A stretch of DNA of 64,000 bases from assembly GCF_048077055.1 (NCBI RefSeq), contig NZ_CP182236.1:4278001-4342000 (forward strand). The letters run 5' to 3'. Made by a program: the position numbers and the translations under genes. The stretch comes from Egbenema bharatensis (GTDB taxonomy: Bacteria > Cyanobacteriota > Cyanobacteriia > Elainellales > Elainellaceae). Below the pieces are notes generated by a model. That model saw only the letters and a program-made list of their open reading frames with translations, had not been told where the DNA came from and did not search any database. This document shows, in pieces, positions 53,003 through 62,170 of this stretch. Within the stretch, counting starts at the first letter, position 1; each line of letters opens with the position of its first letter.

Positions 53003-54628
53003 ATGAGAAACAAGCAAACTCAGCTTTCTACTAGAAATTATTCGAGATTTGATAATTTTTTGTTAGTAAAATCATTTTGGCTGTATGCTAGCAGCATTCT
53101 GTCGATAGCGATCGTCCTTTCAGGTTTGCCTGTACGTGCAGAAGGTCAATCCCCTGCGTTTCGGACTCAAAGCAACAGTTCTGAACTCAATTCTGAATCT
53201 TCTCTTGAGAATCCGACGATTGAGAACCCGACGATTGAGAACCCGACGATTGAGAACCCGACGATTGAGAATCCGACGATCGCCAATTCCAACAAACTTA
53301 CTGCCAATACAGAACCCCATCCTGCCTCTGGAGAAAGCTGGTTTGCTCCAGCGGAAAAGTCCGTTGCTCCAGCCCCCATTCTGCCCCAAACTGACGGCTC
53401 AGATACTTTATCGATCGAACCCATTGATGAGGTGGCTCCTGCTGCTGAGTTAGCTCCTACTAATTTTGCAATTCAGCCTGTTGATGTTGAAGCTACGGGT
53501 AATGAGGCTGCAAGTATTGAAGCTACGGGTAATGAGGCTACGGGTAATGAGGCTACGGGTGATGAGGCTACAAGTATTGAAGCTCTGGGTATTGAAGCTC
53601 TAGAGCTGTCCTTTCCCGCAGATCCCATTGCTCAAGGCATTCCCACACCTCCCCCTGCCGAAGAATTGACCACCCCTGAACTAGCCGATCGCTGGCGATT
53701 TTCAGTGGAACCCTATTTCTTCGTTCCCTTCGACATTGAGGCAGATGTCACGGTTGCTGGACGGACAACTTCCGTTGATCTAGGGTTAGGCGACATTTTG
53801 AACTTCGATCGGGCCTTTAATTCAGGCTTGCGGTTGGAAGCACAGCGGAATCGGTTAGGTTTGATTGTCGATGGTTTCTATATTTACGGGAGTGACAGCG
53901 GCAGGTTGGGAAGAACCTTTACTGGTGGCAGCCTGATTCAGTTTGTCCGACGCGCTGCCCCCGGAAGAGTTGAACAGTTTGCCCAACAATTTGATCCGGC
54001 CCGGTTGCAACCCATCGTTCAACAACTTAGCCCTGAACGGTTACAACAGCTTGGACAACTGGGACAGATTGCATTAAACACCCCCCTTCAAGTTACTGCG
54101 GATGGGAGTGTATCCTTTCGTCAAATTACGGCAGATGCAGCGGTCTCCTATCGAGTCGTTGATACATCCTTAAATGATTCACCAGAAGAGGCAAACTTCT
54201 ATCCACGTCTGGTAGTGGCTCCTATCGTGGGAATCCGTACCAACTCTTTAAGACAAACGATTGAAGTGGATACAGTCCGCATTGATAACATTCCAATTCC
54301 AGATGACAGAGTCCCTGCGATCGATCGAGAACTTCGCTTCTCCAGAACCCTGGTTGAACCCATGATCGGTGCCCAGTTTGGGTTAGGCCTATCCGATCGC
54401 GTTGCCCTGGGACTGCGGGGAGATGTGTCGGGATTTAATATTGGAGCCGATCGGAATTTAACCTGGAATTTGCTGGCGGGTGCTCAATATCGTCTGTCGT
54501 CTCTCGTGTCGCTTCAACTGGGCTATCGGTTCAACAGTTTTGAGTTTGAAGATGGAGAGGGACTCAGACGAGCCAGGTTAAATCTGCGGCAGAATGGGTT
54601 GTGGCTGAGTGCAAAGTTCCATTTCTGA
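53003..54628 (+). CDS. Outer-membrane beta-barrel protein with repeat-rich N-terminus
   Basis: 541 residues. An N-terminal signal (SSILSIAIVLSGLPVRAEG) is followed by a disordered region with five NPTIE units and several EATGNE units, each coded by 15-bp tandem repeats (53207-53281 and about 53495-53580). From about residue 230 beta-strand patterns appear: RWRFSVEPYFFVPFDIEADV, LEAQRNRLGLIVDGFYIYG, LGYRFNSFEFEDG, and the terminal aromatic LSAKFHF. This fits an OmpA-like or DUF-type barrel inserted by BamA. Pore or adhesion function is unknown. The repeats probably vary in number between strains. Confidence 0.75.
   Translation: MRNKQTQLSTRNYSRFDNFLLVKSFWLYASSILSIAIVLSGLPVRAEGQSPAFRTQSNSSELNSESSLENPTIENPTIENPTIENPTIENPTIANSNKLTANTEPHPASGESWFAPAEKSVAPAPILPQTDGSDTLSIEPIDEVAPAAELAPTNFAIQPVDVEATGNEAASIEATGNEATGNEATGDEATSIEALGIEALELSFPADPIAQGIPTPPPAEELTTPELADRWRFSVEPYFFVPFDIEADVTVAGRTTSVDLGLGDILNFDRAFNSGLRLEAQRNRLGLIVDGFYIYGSDSGRLGRTFTGGSLIQFVRRAAPGRVEQFAQQFDPARLQPIVQQLSPERLQQLGQLGQIALNTPLQVTADGSVSFRQITADAAVSYRVVDTSLNDSPEEANFYPRLVVAPIVGIRTNSLRQTIEVDTVRIDNIPIPDDRVPAIDRELRFSRTLVEPMIGAQFGLGLSDRVALGLRGDVSGFNIGADRNLTWNLLAGAQYRLSSLVSLQLGYRFNSFEFEDGEGLRRARLNLRQNGLWLSAKFHF
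53207..53281 (+). repeat. 15-bp coding tandem repeat (NPTIE x5)
   Basis: Five in-frame copies of GAGAAYCCGACGATT. A second 15-bp coding repeat (GAGGCTACGGGTAAT type) lies at about 53495-53580. Confidence 0.85.
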
Positions 54629-54654
54629 TCGGTTTTGATGCGTCACCGTTTGTA

Positions 54655-54688
54655 GACTGGGCGGGCAAGATGCCCACCCCACAAGAAG
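54655..54688 (+). repeat. R1 dispersed repeat, forward copy
   Basis: GACTGGGCGGGCAAGATGCC then CACCCCACAAGAAG, 27 bp after the barrel gene. Confidence 0.85.
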
Positions 54689-54689
54689 T

Positions 54690-54763
54690 AAGGGCGCACA
54701 GCAGTGCGCCCCAACCGGGTAAGCCCCAACCGGGTACATTATTTTGCCGCATACCCCTGCTCC
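54690..54763. repeat. Dispersed repeat (family R4), second copy
   Basis: GGGCGCACAGCAGTGCGCCC palindrome, two copies of CCCAACCGGGTA, then CATTATTTTGCCGCATACCC. Matches 41457-41511. Confidence 0.6.
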
Positions 54764-54835
54764 CCACTCCTCACTCCCCACTCCTCACTCCCCACTCCCC
54801 ACTCCCCACTCCCCACTCCCCACTCCCCACTCCCC
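54764..54835. repeat. Heptamer tandem tract (CCCCACT)n
   Basis: About ten copies of CCCCACT/CTCACTC in a row, directly before the stop of the RlpA gene. STRR-like. Confidence 0.85.
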
Positions 54836-55254
54836 TACCCCACCTCATCCCAATAAATACAAACCATCCGAATATCGGAGATATTTTTAGGGTCGATCGC
54901 ATCCATTCCGGCGGGGGTCAGGTCGATGATATGTTCATCCACCCAGGGCCCGCGATCGTTGATGCGAACCTGGACAAAGGCTCCGGTGTGTTGATCAATG
55001 ACCGTGACCCAGGCGTTGAAAGGGATAGAGGGATGGGCTGCCGTTAATTCCTGGGGATTAAAGTTTTCACCGTTTGCGGTGAGATGACCATAATCGTAGT
55101 AGGTAGCAATGCCGCATTGTTCATTCTGCAAGCGTTCCAGGCTGACGGGTTCAATGAGATGCATTTGTTCTACGTTTAGAACCTCTGGCTGTACGCTAGC
55201 AGGGGTCGTCAGCGAAACAGTCAGTAAGCAAAGAATCAGTGCAGGATTTCGCAT
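54835..55254 (-). CDS. RlpA-like double-psi beta-barrel protein
   Basis: 139 residues. A signal peptide (ALILCLLTVSLTTPASVQ) precedes a DPBB domain: CGIATYYDYGHLTANGENFN, TAAHPSIPFNAWVTVID, VQVRINDRGPWVDEHIIDLT (with catalytic-type Asp in NDRGP). RlpA proteins cut or bind peptidoglycan at the septum. This one has no SPOR domain, as is usual in cyanobacterial short forms. The C-terminus ends beside the heptamer tract. Confidence 0.85.
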   Translation of the reverse strand: MRNPALILCLLTVSLTTPASVQPEVLNVEQMHLIEPVSLERLQNEQCGIATYYDYGHLTANGENFNPQELTAAHPSIPFNAWVTVIDQHTGAFVQVRINDRGPWVDEHIIDLTPAGMDAIDPKNISDIRMVCIYWDEVG

Positions 55255-55303
55255 GAATTCAGTAGAAACACGGCGATTAATACCTCTCTTACATAAAAAT
55301 ACC

Positions 55304-56797
55304 TCAAGTCGATAGGGTTAAGGTGTATGCTGTGTTATCAAATTTGGCATAGGATAAAACTTCAATGAAGTAAGTGCCTGGGGCGATCGATCGGAGAATC
55401 GGCTCATTCCAGGTAGGTGAGGCTGATCCATAGGCAAGTCGTTCATTGCCATCAATGACACCATTTCCATTGAAGTCGCGGATTAAGCTGAGGTAGACAG
55501 CATCTGACGTACCGCTGAGGCTTGCTCTCAAGGCTGTAGATTGTTGGACTGTGAATTTGTAGTAGTCCAGTTTGTCAATGCCGCCAACTAAATCATGGGC
55601 AACCAGGGAAGAGGTCAGCGTGCCCAGGTTGTGGGATTTTGCCAGCGTATCGCCCGGATCGATGAGCATATTGCTGGGTTTGGGGGTTGTGGTCAGGGTC
55701 AGGTTATAGAGCGTATTGTTAAACTTGTGGGAGGATTTGACCTCAATAAAATAGGTTCCCTGGGGCAGGGTTTTGGTGAGGGGAATCCCGCCATAGATTG
55801 AGCCATTGCCGTAGGCCAGGCGTTCTCCCTCATCGATCAGTCCATTGTTATTGGCATCAAAAATCAGGGCCATATCCACAGAATGGGATAAGCCACTCAG
55901 TGTTGCTTTGACCTCGCTGACTTTATTAAGCGTGAATTTGTAATAGTCTGTGGGATCGGTGATGCCGATTAGCTCCCTGGCTGTGTAGCTGCCCGTTGCG
56001 ATGCCTGCATTATGGGCTGTTTTGAGGCTGCTACCTGGATCAACAGGAATATTGCTGGACTGAGGGGTGGCAGACAGGGTGAGTTCGTAGGGAGATACGC
56101 GATCGCTCAAGGTTCGCACTTCCACAAAGTAAGTCCCCTGCGCCAGCGTCATGGTGACGGGATTACTGCCCAAAGGAGAGGCATATCCAGTCATCAGGCG
56201 TTCATTGTCATCAATTAAACCATTCCCGTTTTTATCCCAGATCAGGTTCAGATCCGTTGCAACAGTCAGTTCACTGAGGGATGCGTTGAACTCACTAATC
56301 TGATTCAGGCTGAATTTATAAAGATCTACCGGATTGCTCTCCCCGATCGTCTCTTGCTGTGTCCGAGTTGCCGTCAATATCCCCAGATTCAGGGCAGTGG
56401 GTAAGGTGTCTCCAGGGATAGCTCCATCAGGAGGGGTTGGGATCGGTTCCGGTGAAGGGGTTGCCGTGAGTCTTAACCGATATCGAGTATCTCCTTTGCG
56501 CTGATTCACCCGAATATAGTAAACCCCTGCCTCCAGTCCTGCAGAAATGGTTTCAGGGGTACGTCCTTTCCGGTTTGAAGTACCGAGAATTTGTCCCCCT
56601 GCGTTCAGCAATGCTAGATTCGCATTCGCTTTTAATCGGTCGAGGGAAACATTCAAATCGCTCGATCGCTGGAGACTGAATCTGTAGAAATCCCGGCGAT
56701 CGGCTTTTCCCACAAACCCTCTGACGGTTCTGCTTCCATCAATGACCTGAAGGTCACGTGCTCCCCGCAGCGTATTATCGGCAGTGCTGATAGACAT
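55304..56797 (-). CDS. PPC-type repeat protein with Ca-binding-like loops
   Basis: 497 residues from ATG 56797 (MSISTADNTLRGARDLQVID). Contains an N-terminal beta-sandwich (DRRDFYRFSLQRSSDLNVSL) and about three to four tandem PPC-like repeats: DLYKFSLNQISEFNASLSEL, DYYKFTLNKVSEVKATLSGL, DYYKFTVQQSTALRASLSGT. Each has an EF-hand/dockerin-like loop (DKNGNGLIDDNE, DANNNGLIDEGE, DFNGNGVIDGNE) and a GTYFIEV strand. No Sec signal peptide is seen, so export may be by a type I system or not at all. Function unknown. The paralogue at 8307 is frameshifted. Confidence 0.75.
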   Translation of the reverse strand: MSISTADNTLRGARDLQVIDGSRTVRGFVGKADRRDFYRFSLQRSSDLNVSLDRLKANANLALLNAGGQILGTSNRKGRTPETISAGLEAGVYYIRVNQRKGDTRYRLRLTATPSPEPIPTPPDGAIPGDTLPTALNLGILTATRTQQETIGESNPVDLYKFSLNQISEFNASLSELTVATDLNLIWDKNGNGLIDDNERLMTGYASPLGSNPVTMTLAQGTYFVEVRTLSDRVSPYELTLSATPQSSNIPVDPGSSLKTAHNAGIATGSYTARELIGITDPTDYYKFTLNKVSEVKATLSGLSHSVDMALIFDANNNGLIDEGERLAYGNGSIYGGIPLTKTLPQGTYFIEVKSSHKFNNTLYNLTLTTTPKPSNMLIDPGDTLAKSHNLGTLTSSLVAHDLVGGIDKLDYYKFTVQQSTALRASLSGTSDAVYLSLIRDFNGNGVIDGNERLAYGSASPTWNEPILRSIAPGTYFIEVLSYAKFDNTAYTLTLST

Positions 56798-57024
56798 AGT
56801 GGTAGGTGATGCTTGATACGACTGAGATAGAAGTTCCCTCACCTAAGCTATTCAGTCGTTCCACCGATCGCCATCCGCAGGAATACGATGGTTTTAAGGG
56901 TTAGGAGATTCTACTGAGAGGGGAGGCGAGTTCGGGTTGAAGGAGGTTTGCGATCGAGGTCAATCAAATCCGGAACGGGTAAGCTGGGGAATATAGAACC
57001 TGTCAGCAACACTGATGCAAGTGT

Positions 57025-57678
57025 ATGGAAATCTCCACCGTTTCACAACCCATTAGCAGTTTGAGTCTGAGCGACTTAAGAGAAACGTTTGGACTGAACC
57101 GCGATCGTTCAGCTCCATTCTTTGAAGAGTGGCTGAGGGAAGTTGAGCCGTTAACGGATTTTGAACAACAGTCCCTCGATCGCCTGAAACGCAACTACGA
57201 GAATATCATTGAAACCAATCCGCTAGAGGAAGTTGTGAAGCTGGTTGTCGTTGCGCCTTTGCTGGATTTAGCAGGGTTCTACCAACCCCCGTTTTCCATT
57301 CGGACTGAAGTTTCAACCAGGCTAGTGGTCATCGATGCAAATCAGACCTTTACAGGTAGTATTGATGTCCTGGTGGTCAAACAGCAATTGTGGGTATTAG
57401 TCATTGAGTCGAAGCAATCTCGATTTGATGTGACGACTGGCATTCCCCAGGCGTTAAGTTATATGCTGAGTCAGCCTGCTGCATCGGCGACTGCATCTAC
57501 TGGAGAGGGCGATCGGTTTGGCATGGTGACCAATGGCCGAGAAGTTGTTTTTCTGAAGTTAAACCCTCAACAACCGCCAGTCTACAGCCAGTCAAAAGTG
57601 TATCAGGTGATTGAAACGGTTGGAGATTTGTCTGAGATTCTTCAGGGGCTAAAGGCGATCGGCAAACAACTTGTATGA
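57025..57678 (+). CDS. PD-(D/E)XK-like restriction endonuclease-family protein
   Basis: 217 residues. After an N-terminal helical part (LTDFEQQSLDRLKRNYENII, VKLVVVAPLLDLAGFYQPPF) comes the nuclease-like core TGSIDVLVVKQQLWVLVIES then KQS, i.e. D-x(n)-E-x-K, and IPQALSYMLSQP. This is the pattern usually annotated as a restriction endonuclease subunit R-like protein in cyanobacteria. No methylase is adjacent, so it is probably an orphan nuclease rather than a complete R-M system. A truncated paralogue lies at 49738. Confidence 0.8.
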   Translation: MEISTVSQPISSLSLSDLRETFGLNRDRSAPFFEEWLREVEPLTDFEQQSLDRLKRNYENIIETNPLEEVVKLVVVAPLLDLAGFYQPPFSIRTEVSTRLVVIDANQTFTGSIDVLVVKQQLWVLVIESKQSRFDVTTGIPQALSYMLSQPAASATASTGEGDRFGMVTNGREVVFLKLNPQQPPVYSQSKVYQVIETVGDLSEILQGLKAIGKQLV

Positions 57679-57706
57679 TTTAGAACTCGGAGTTGGATCA
57701 TCTGGC

Positions 57707-58579
57707 ATGAAGAAACTTTTGATTACGGGAGCAAGTGGATTTTTGGGATGGCATTTGTGCCAAATTGCTCAAGCTGAGTGGGATGTGTACGGTATCTATA
57801 GCTCCCATGAAGTAGAGATTCCTAATACAACCCTTTTGAAGCTAAATTTAACTAATTTTGACCAGCTAAAATCAGTATTTCAGACCTTGCAACCCGATGC
57901 AGTAATCCATACTGCGGCGATGTCCCAACCTAATGAATGCCAGAATCATCCAGAACGATCGCATCTGATCAATGTGATTGCATCCTGGAATTTAGCTGGA
58001 TTGTGTGCAGACCTGAATCTTCCCTTTGGGTTTACCTCCTCTGAACTGGTTTTTGATGGGAATAATCCACCCTATCGTGAATCTGATCCAGTCTGTCCAA
58101 TTAACCTGTACGGTGAACAGAAAGCTGCCGCAGAACTTGGCATTTTAGCACGGCATCCGGAGGCAGTGGTTTGTCGAATGCCGCTCATGTTTGGGGCAGT
58201 TCCCCACGCCCAAAGCTTTATTCAGCCTTTTATCGAACGAATTCGGACAGGACAAGTGCTGAATCTCTTCACCGATGAAATTCGCACACCTGTCAGCGGC
58301 ACTTCAGCAGCAGCAGGCATTTTGTTGGCTCTGGAAAAAGCCAGGGGATTGATTCACTTAGGGGGATGCGATCGCCTGTCTCGCTACGAAATGGGTTTAA
58401 TGCTGGTGGACATCCTGCAAATTACCAACGCAAACTTGAATCCCTGCAAACAGGCAGATGTGCCCATGGCTGCCCCCAGGGCCAAAGATGTATCAATGGA
58501 TAGTTCCCTGGCGTTCAGCCTGGGCTATCAACCGGGAGGAATGCGGCAGGAATTGGAGGAGATACGCGATCGGTTGTAG
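57707..58579 (+). CDS. SDR/RmlD-like NAD(P)-dependent reductase
   Basis: 290 residues from ATG 57707 (MKKLLITGASGFLGWHLCQI with the GxxGxxG motif). DAVIHTAAMSQPNECQNHPE, FGFTSSELVFDGNNPPYRES and the YGEQKAAAE catalytic Tyr-x3-Lys motif place it among extended SDR enzymes close to dTDP-4-dehydrorhamnose reductase. Its actual sugar or metabolite substrate is unclear. It starts 28 bp after the nuclease-like gene. Confidence 0.85.
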   Translation: MKKLLITGASGFLGWHLCQIAQAEWDVYGIYSSHEVEIPNTTLLKLNLTNFDQLKSVFQTLQPDAVIHTAAMSQPNECQNHPERSHLINVIASWNLAGLCADLNLPFGFTSSELVFDGNNPPYRESDPVCPINLYGEQKAAAELGILARHPEAVVCRMPLMFGAVPHAQSFIQPFIERIRTGQVLNLFTDEIRTPVSGTSAAAGILLALEKARGLIHLGGCDRLSRYEMGLMLVDILQITNANLNPCKQADVPMAAPRAKDVSMDSSLAFSLGYQPGGMRQELEEIRDRL

Positions 58580-58923
58580 TGTCCTCATGGAGTAGTGTCC
58601 TGATGAGTAGTGTTCTGAACTGTGGAAAGGGACAAGGAGCATCAACGCTCTACATTTCTAAACTCGTCCCCTTTGCCCTCTTTGCCCCTCCTCATGAATA
58701 ATGCAAGTTAGTGTGTCCTGAGATACAGTTTGCTGTTACCACTCCCCGTAGTATGCCGTTGTATGAACTACTGAAGAAGCATGCGGGCAAATGGTTTTAG
58801 CAGCAATTACCGTCGATCTGAGTGCTGCTGTCCCTCCCTTCATTTGCCAATCGGATAGTTATCGGAATGCTTGTGAGAGCATGTTTTTGTCGTTCATGTA
58901 CGAAAGCTAGGGCGTTTAAAGCT
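58580..58923. other. 344-bp region before the cobW gene
   Basis: Short near-repeats AGTAGTGTCCTGATG / AGTAGTGTTCTGAAC at 58588-58620, then a dyad AAAGGGACAAGG...CTCGTCCCCTTT (about 58626-58672) that could terminate the reductase transcript. The rest may hold the nitrile-hydratase-cluster promoter. No metal riboswitch recognised. Confidence 0.4.
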
Positions 58924-59901
58924 ATGGTTGCTGAAGTGCGATCGCCTGTACCGGTCAGCGTCATCACGGGTTATTTAGGAGCAGGAAAAACCACCCTGCT
59001 GAATCGCCTGCTCACTCAAGAGCATGGTAAAAAAGTGGCTGTTATCGTCAATGAATTTGGAGAAGTTGGCATTGATAGCCAGTTGATCATTGATGCTGAT
59101 GAAGAAATTCTAGAAATGAATAATGGGTGCATTTGTTGCACCGTTCGCAGTGATCTCATTCGGATCTTTAACTCCTTAATAGAGAAGCAGGACAAGTTTG
59201 ATTATCTCGTGATTGAAACCACCGGACTGGCTGATCCGGCTCCTGTGATTCAATCCTTCTTCATGGATGAGGTGATGCGCTCCAAAACGCAACTGGATGC
59301 CGTTATCACCGTTGTTGATGCCAAACACATCTGGGGACACTGGGACAGCGACGAAGTTCAAGAACAGATTGCCTTTGCAGATGTCATTCTGTTGAACAAA
59401 ACAGATTTAGTATCTCCTGAACAGTTGGACGAGCTAGAGCAGCGCATTCGCAGCATGACGGGCTTCGCCAAAATTTATCGCACCCAGAACAGCGATGTGT
59501 CGATGGATGCAATTCTGGGCATCAAAGCATTTGACCTGAAGCAAGCCCTCCATATTGACCCGGAGTTTCTCAATGAAACGGCCCATGACCACGATGAATC
59601 GGTGTTTTCGGTTGCCATTGTTCAACCGGGAGCAGTGGATGGAGACCAATTCAACCGCTGGATTTATCAACTCCTGCAAGAGAAAGGCACCGATATCTTC
59701 CGCATGAAAGGCATTTTGGATATCGACTCAGAGGATCGCCGGTTTGTGTTTCAGGGGGTGCATATGCTGCTGGATGGTCGTCCAGGGCGGATGTGGAAGC
59801 CGGACGAACTGCGGCGAAATGAACTCGTCTTCATTGGGAGGAATCTGTCAGAGTCTGAATTGACAGCAGGATTTCAGTCTTGTTTAGCTCAGACGGATTG
59901 A
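58924..59901 (+). CDS. CobW/P47K-family GTPase, likely cobalt insertase for nitrile hydratase
   Basis: 325 residues from ATG 58924. P-loop GYLGAGKT at 16-23, metal motif C69-I-C71-C72 in NNGCICCTVRSDL, and the GTPase motifs ETTGLADPAP and LLNKTDL. The C-terminal CobW_C domain has DIFRMKGILDIDSEDRRFVF and QGVHMLLDGRPGRMW; HDHDES is a possible metal-binding stretch. P47K-type proteins activate nitrile hydratase by delivering metal. The NHase genes lie downstream on the same strand, supporting this role. The longer reading from 58822 looks like untranslated leader. Confidence 0.88.
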   Translation: MVAEVRSPVPVSVITGYLGAGKTTLLNRLLTQEHGKKVAVIVNEFGEVGIDSQLIIDADEEILEMNNGCICCTVRSDLIRIFNSLIEKQDKFDYLVIETTGLADPAPVIQSFFMDEVMRSKTQLDAVITVVDAKHIWGHWDSDEVQEQIAFADVILLNKTDLVSPEQLDELEQRIRSMTGFAKIYRTQNSDVSMDAILGIKAFDLKQALHIDPEFLNETAHDHDESVFSVAIVQPGAVDGDQFNRWIYQLLQEKGTDIFRMKGILDIDSEDRRFVFQGVHMLLDGRPGRMWKPDELRRNELVFIGRNLSESELTAGFQSCLAQTD

Positions 59902-59945
59902 ACATCTATGATTCAGAGTCTTTACAATACCGTTACTCAGAATCA

Positions 59946-60075
59946 TGTCTTTCTGTCAGGCAAGATGCCTGCGCTACTGTTCCTCAGATCATGTTTGACC
60001 GGCAGGCAAGATGCCTGCGCTACAGAACTCAACAAACAATTTTCTTGTGGGGTGGGCATCTTGTCCGCCCAGTCA
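59946..60075. repeat. Two GGCAGGCAAGATGCCTGCGC repeats plus an R1 copy
   Basis: Palindromic GGCAAGATGCCTGCGCTAC units at about 59958-59980 and 60000-60023, then a reverse R1 copy at 60042-60075 (TTCTTGTGGGGTGGGCATCT). They fill the gap between cobW and the DUF1097 gene. Confidence 0.75.
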
Positions 60076-60123
60076 TAAACAAGATTCAAGGTGATCCGTC
60101 CCATACTGAGAGGAGAAAATTAG

Positions 60124-60639
60124 ATGAAAAAGCTAGATGCCTACAGCGTCAGCATTGGCGTTCTAGGCGCGATCGACACTTACCTGACCGCAACGGTGAT
60201 TCTTGTTCCGGTTTGGGTTACTTTTATTGCCTGGGCATCTTTTTTCATCCTGGGCGGTGGAAAAGCTGGGTTGGTTCAGAGCATTGTGTCTAACTTAACG
60301 GGCATTCTCATTGCTTCGCTGACCCTGCTGGCGATCGCCCTGATCGGTGACAACGTTGTGGTTGCTGCGATCTGCGTCGGGCTTGGCAGTGCTGCAATGG
60401 TGCAGGTTTCCAAAATCCCGATTCTCACCGCGATTCCGGCGATCGTCTGGGGATTTGCCTCTACGGTTGGCACCAGCGTGGCTACGGGAATGCCGATTAC
60501 AACGGCTGGATTAACCAATCCGGGGATTGTTGCAGCCGCCGCCATGATTTTGGGGGGATTGTTTGGCTACCTATCAGAGCTTTGGGGCAATGCGATGACC
60601 CGTGAACCCGTTATGGAACGCGATCGTACCCGGATTTGA
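60124..60639 (+). CDS. DUF1097 membrane protein
   Basis: 171 residues with about five to six helices: ILVPVWVTFIAWASFFILGG, GILIASLTLLAIALIGDNVV, AAMVQVSKIPILTAIPAIVW and IVAAAAMILGGLFGYLSEL. FILGGGKAGLVQSIVSNLTG fits DUF1097. AGGAGA precedes the ATG. The gene lies directly before the nitrile hydratase genes on the same strand, so it may move the substrate, its amide product, or cobalt. That link is inferred from context only. Confidence 0.78.
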   Translation: MKKLDAYSVSIGVLGAIDTYLTATVILVPVWVTFIAWASFFILGGGKAGLVQSIVSNLTGILIASLTLLAIALIGDNVVVAAICVGLGSAAMVQVSKIPILTAIPAIVWGFASTVGTSVATGMPITTAGLTNPGIVAAAAMILGGLFGYLSELWGNAMTREPVMERDRTRI

Positions 60640-60682
60640 ATCACCTCCTACACATTACAGAAAGTCTCTACAAACAACTCAT

Positions 60683-61402
60683 ATGAAGCTACAACACTAC
60701 ATCGGCGGATTGGAAGGATTAGAACCCTCCAGCTTTGAAAAGCGGGTCTTTGTCCAACCCTGGGAACAGCGAATCTTCGGCATTCACGTTGCCATGATGG
60801 CACTAAGTAACCATCTGGAAGCGGTGAAGAATGTACCGACGACCTTCAAAAGTTTCTGGACGTGGGGACATCTGCGAACGGGCGCAGAGGGACTGAATCC
60901 CTTTGACTACTTCAAGTATCGGTACTACGAGAAATGGTTGGGGGGAATTTCGGGATTCTTTGTGGATTCCGGTTATGTCAGCAAAGAAGAACTGGATGCC
61001 AAAACGACTGAGTATCTGGAGAATCTGGAAGCACCTCTCCCTGCCGGGGGCGAACCTGCGATCGATGAACAGGTGATTGAATATCTCCGGGTGGGGGACT
61101 CGCCCAAATGTGAGGTAGACGTTCAACCCAAGTTCAAGGTTGGGGATGTTGTCACCGTCAAAAATCCGCCTCCAGTAGCTCACTGTAAACTGCCGGGCTA
61201 TCTGCGAACTAAACAGGGGGTTGTGGATGAAGTCTATGAAGGTGCTTACAATTACTACTTTCCTACGGGGGACGGAGTTGGCGATCCAATGCCCATCTAC
61301 AACGTCAAGTTCAACTCCCATGAGATTTGGGACAACCTAACCGAACCGAATACGGAAATTTACGTTCAGATCTTCGAAGCCTATCTCGAAGATCCTGCGT
61401 AA
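60683..61402 (+). CDS. Nitrile hydratase beta subunit
   Basis: 239 residues from ATG 60683. The N-terminus MKLQHYIGGLEGLEPSSFEK and PWEQRIFGIHVAMMALSNHL, and the C-terminal SH3-like barrel FKVGDVVTVKNPPPVAHCKL, GYLRTKQGVVDEVYEGAYNY, IYNVKFNSHEIW are standard NHase-beta blocks. It forms an alpha/beta dimer that hydrates nitriles to amides. The alpha gene starts 34 bp later. Gene order beta-alpha-activator is the one common for cobalt-type enzymes. Confidence 0.9.
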   Translation: MKLQHYIGGLEGLEPSSFEKRVFVQPWEQRIFGIHVAMMALSNHLEAVKNVPTTFKSFWTWGHLRTGAEGLNPFDYFKYRYYEKWLGGISGFFVDSGYVSKEELDAKTTEYLENLEAPLPAGGEPAIDEQVIEYLRVGDSPKCEVDVQPKFKVGDVVTVKNPPPVAHCKLPGYLRTKQGVVDEVYEGAYNYYFPTGDGVGDPMPIYNVKFNSHEIWDNLTEPNTEIYVQIFEAYLEDPA

Positions 61403-61436
61403 TCTACTAGTTGGGACAATTGAGGAGTTTGGATGC

Positions 61437-62045
61437 ATGAGTGAAAATGTTGAGCGGGAAACCTACAGCGCAGCGCGAGTGCGTGCCCTGGAGTCTTTGC
61501 TGATCGAAAAGGGAATTATCACCGGGGAAACCGTTGATCAGGTGATTGAGTTTTTTGAAAAGGACATGGGGCCGTTCAACGGTGCCAAAATTGTTGCCAA
61601 AGCCTGGGTTGATCCAGAGTACAAGCAACGGTTGCTAGAGGATACCCCTGCGGCGATCGCAGAACTGAACTTTCCGCGTGGCATGGCGGGAGCAGAGGGG
61701 GAAAACATGAAAGCAGTTGCTAACACCCCTGAAGTCCATAACTTAATCGTTTGTACGATGTGTTCCTGCTATCCCTGGCCCGTTCTAGGATTGCCGCCCT
61801 ACTGGTTCAAAGATCCTACGTTCCGCGCCAGAGCCATCCGGGAACCGCGAAAGGTCTTGAAAGAGTTTGGTCTGGATATTCCTGAATCCGTTGATGTGCG
61901 GGTCTGGGATACCAGTGCTCAAATCCGCTGGTTTGTTGTCCCGGAACGTCCTGAAGGCACAGAAGATTGGACAGAAGCACAGCTTGCAGACATCATCACT
62001 CCAGAATCAATGCAAGGGGCCGCAAAAGTCGTCATCCCCGCTTAA
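61437..62045 (+). CDS. Nitrile hydratase alpha subunit, cobalt type
   Basis: 202 residues; GAGGAG is about 9 nt before the ATG. The metal-claw motif is C106-T-M-C109-S110-C111 in LIVCTMCSCYPWPVLGLPPY. Thr after the first Cys points to a non-corrin Co(III) enzyme (iron enzymes have Ser). The two outer Cys of CSC are normally oxidised to sulfinate/sulfenate. EFGLDIPESVDVRVWDTSAQ and RWFVVPERPEGTEDW complete the family pattern. Cytoplasmic. Forms the active enzyme with the 60683 gene. Confidence 0.92.
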   Translation: MSENVERETYSAARVRALESLLIEKGIITGETVDQVIEFFEKDMGPFNGAKIVAKAWVDPEYKQRLLEDTPAAIAELNFPRGMAGAEGENMKAVANTPEVHNLIVCTMCSCYPWPVLGLPPYWFKDPTFRARAIREPRKVLKEFGLDIPESVDVRVWDTSAQIRWFVVPERPEGTEDWTEAQLADIITPESMQGAAKVVIPA

Positions 62046-62068
62046 ACCAAAGACTCCAATCCACTAAA

Positions 62069-62170
62069 ACTCTTGTGGGGTGGGCATCTTGTCCGCCCAG
62101 CCAACTAAACCATTAACTAGATACTAAATCACTAAAACTCTTGTGGGGTGGGCATCTTGCCTGCCCAGTC
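62069..62170 (-). repeat. Two reverse R1 repeats
   Basis: Copies at 62069-62102 and 62137-62170, both containing CTCTTGTGGGGTGGGCATCT, separated by ACTAAACCATTAACTAGATA-like sequence. They lie between the alpha subunit and accessory genes. Confidence 0.85.

Noticed and set aside
54764..54835. Heptamer tract considered as array or origin iterons
   Set aside because: Simple (CCCCACT)n repeat, same type occurs inside a coding region at 40545; no DnaA-box-like sequence.
58822..58923. N-terminal extension of the CobW GTPase
   Set aside because: The 34 extra residues are not P-loop GTPase-like; homologues begin close to the ATG at 58924.
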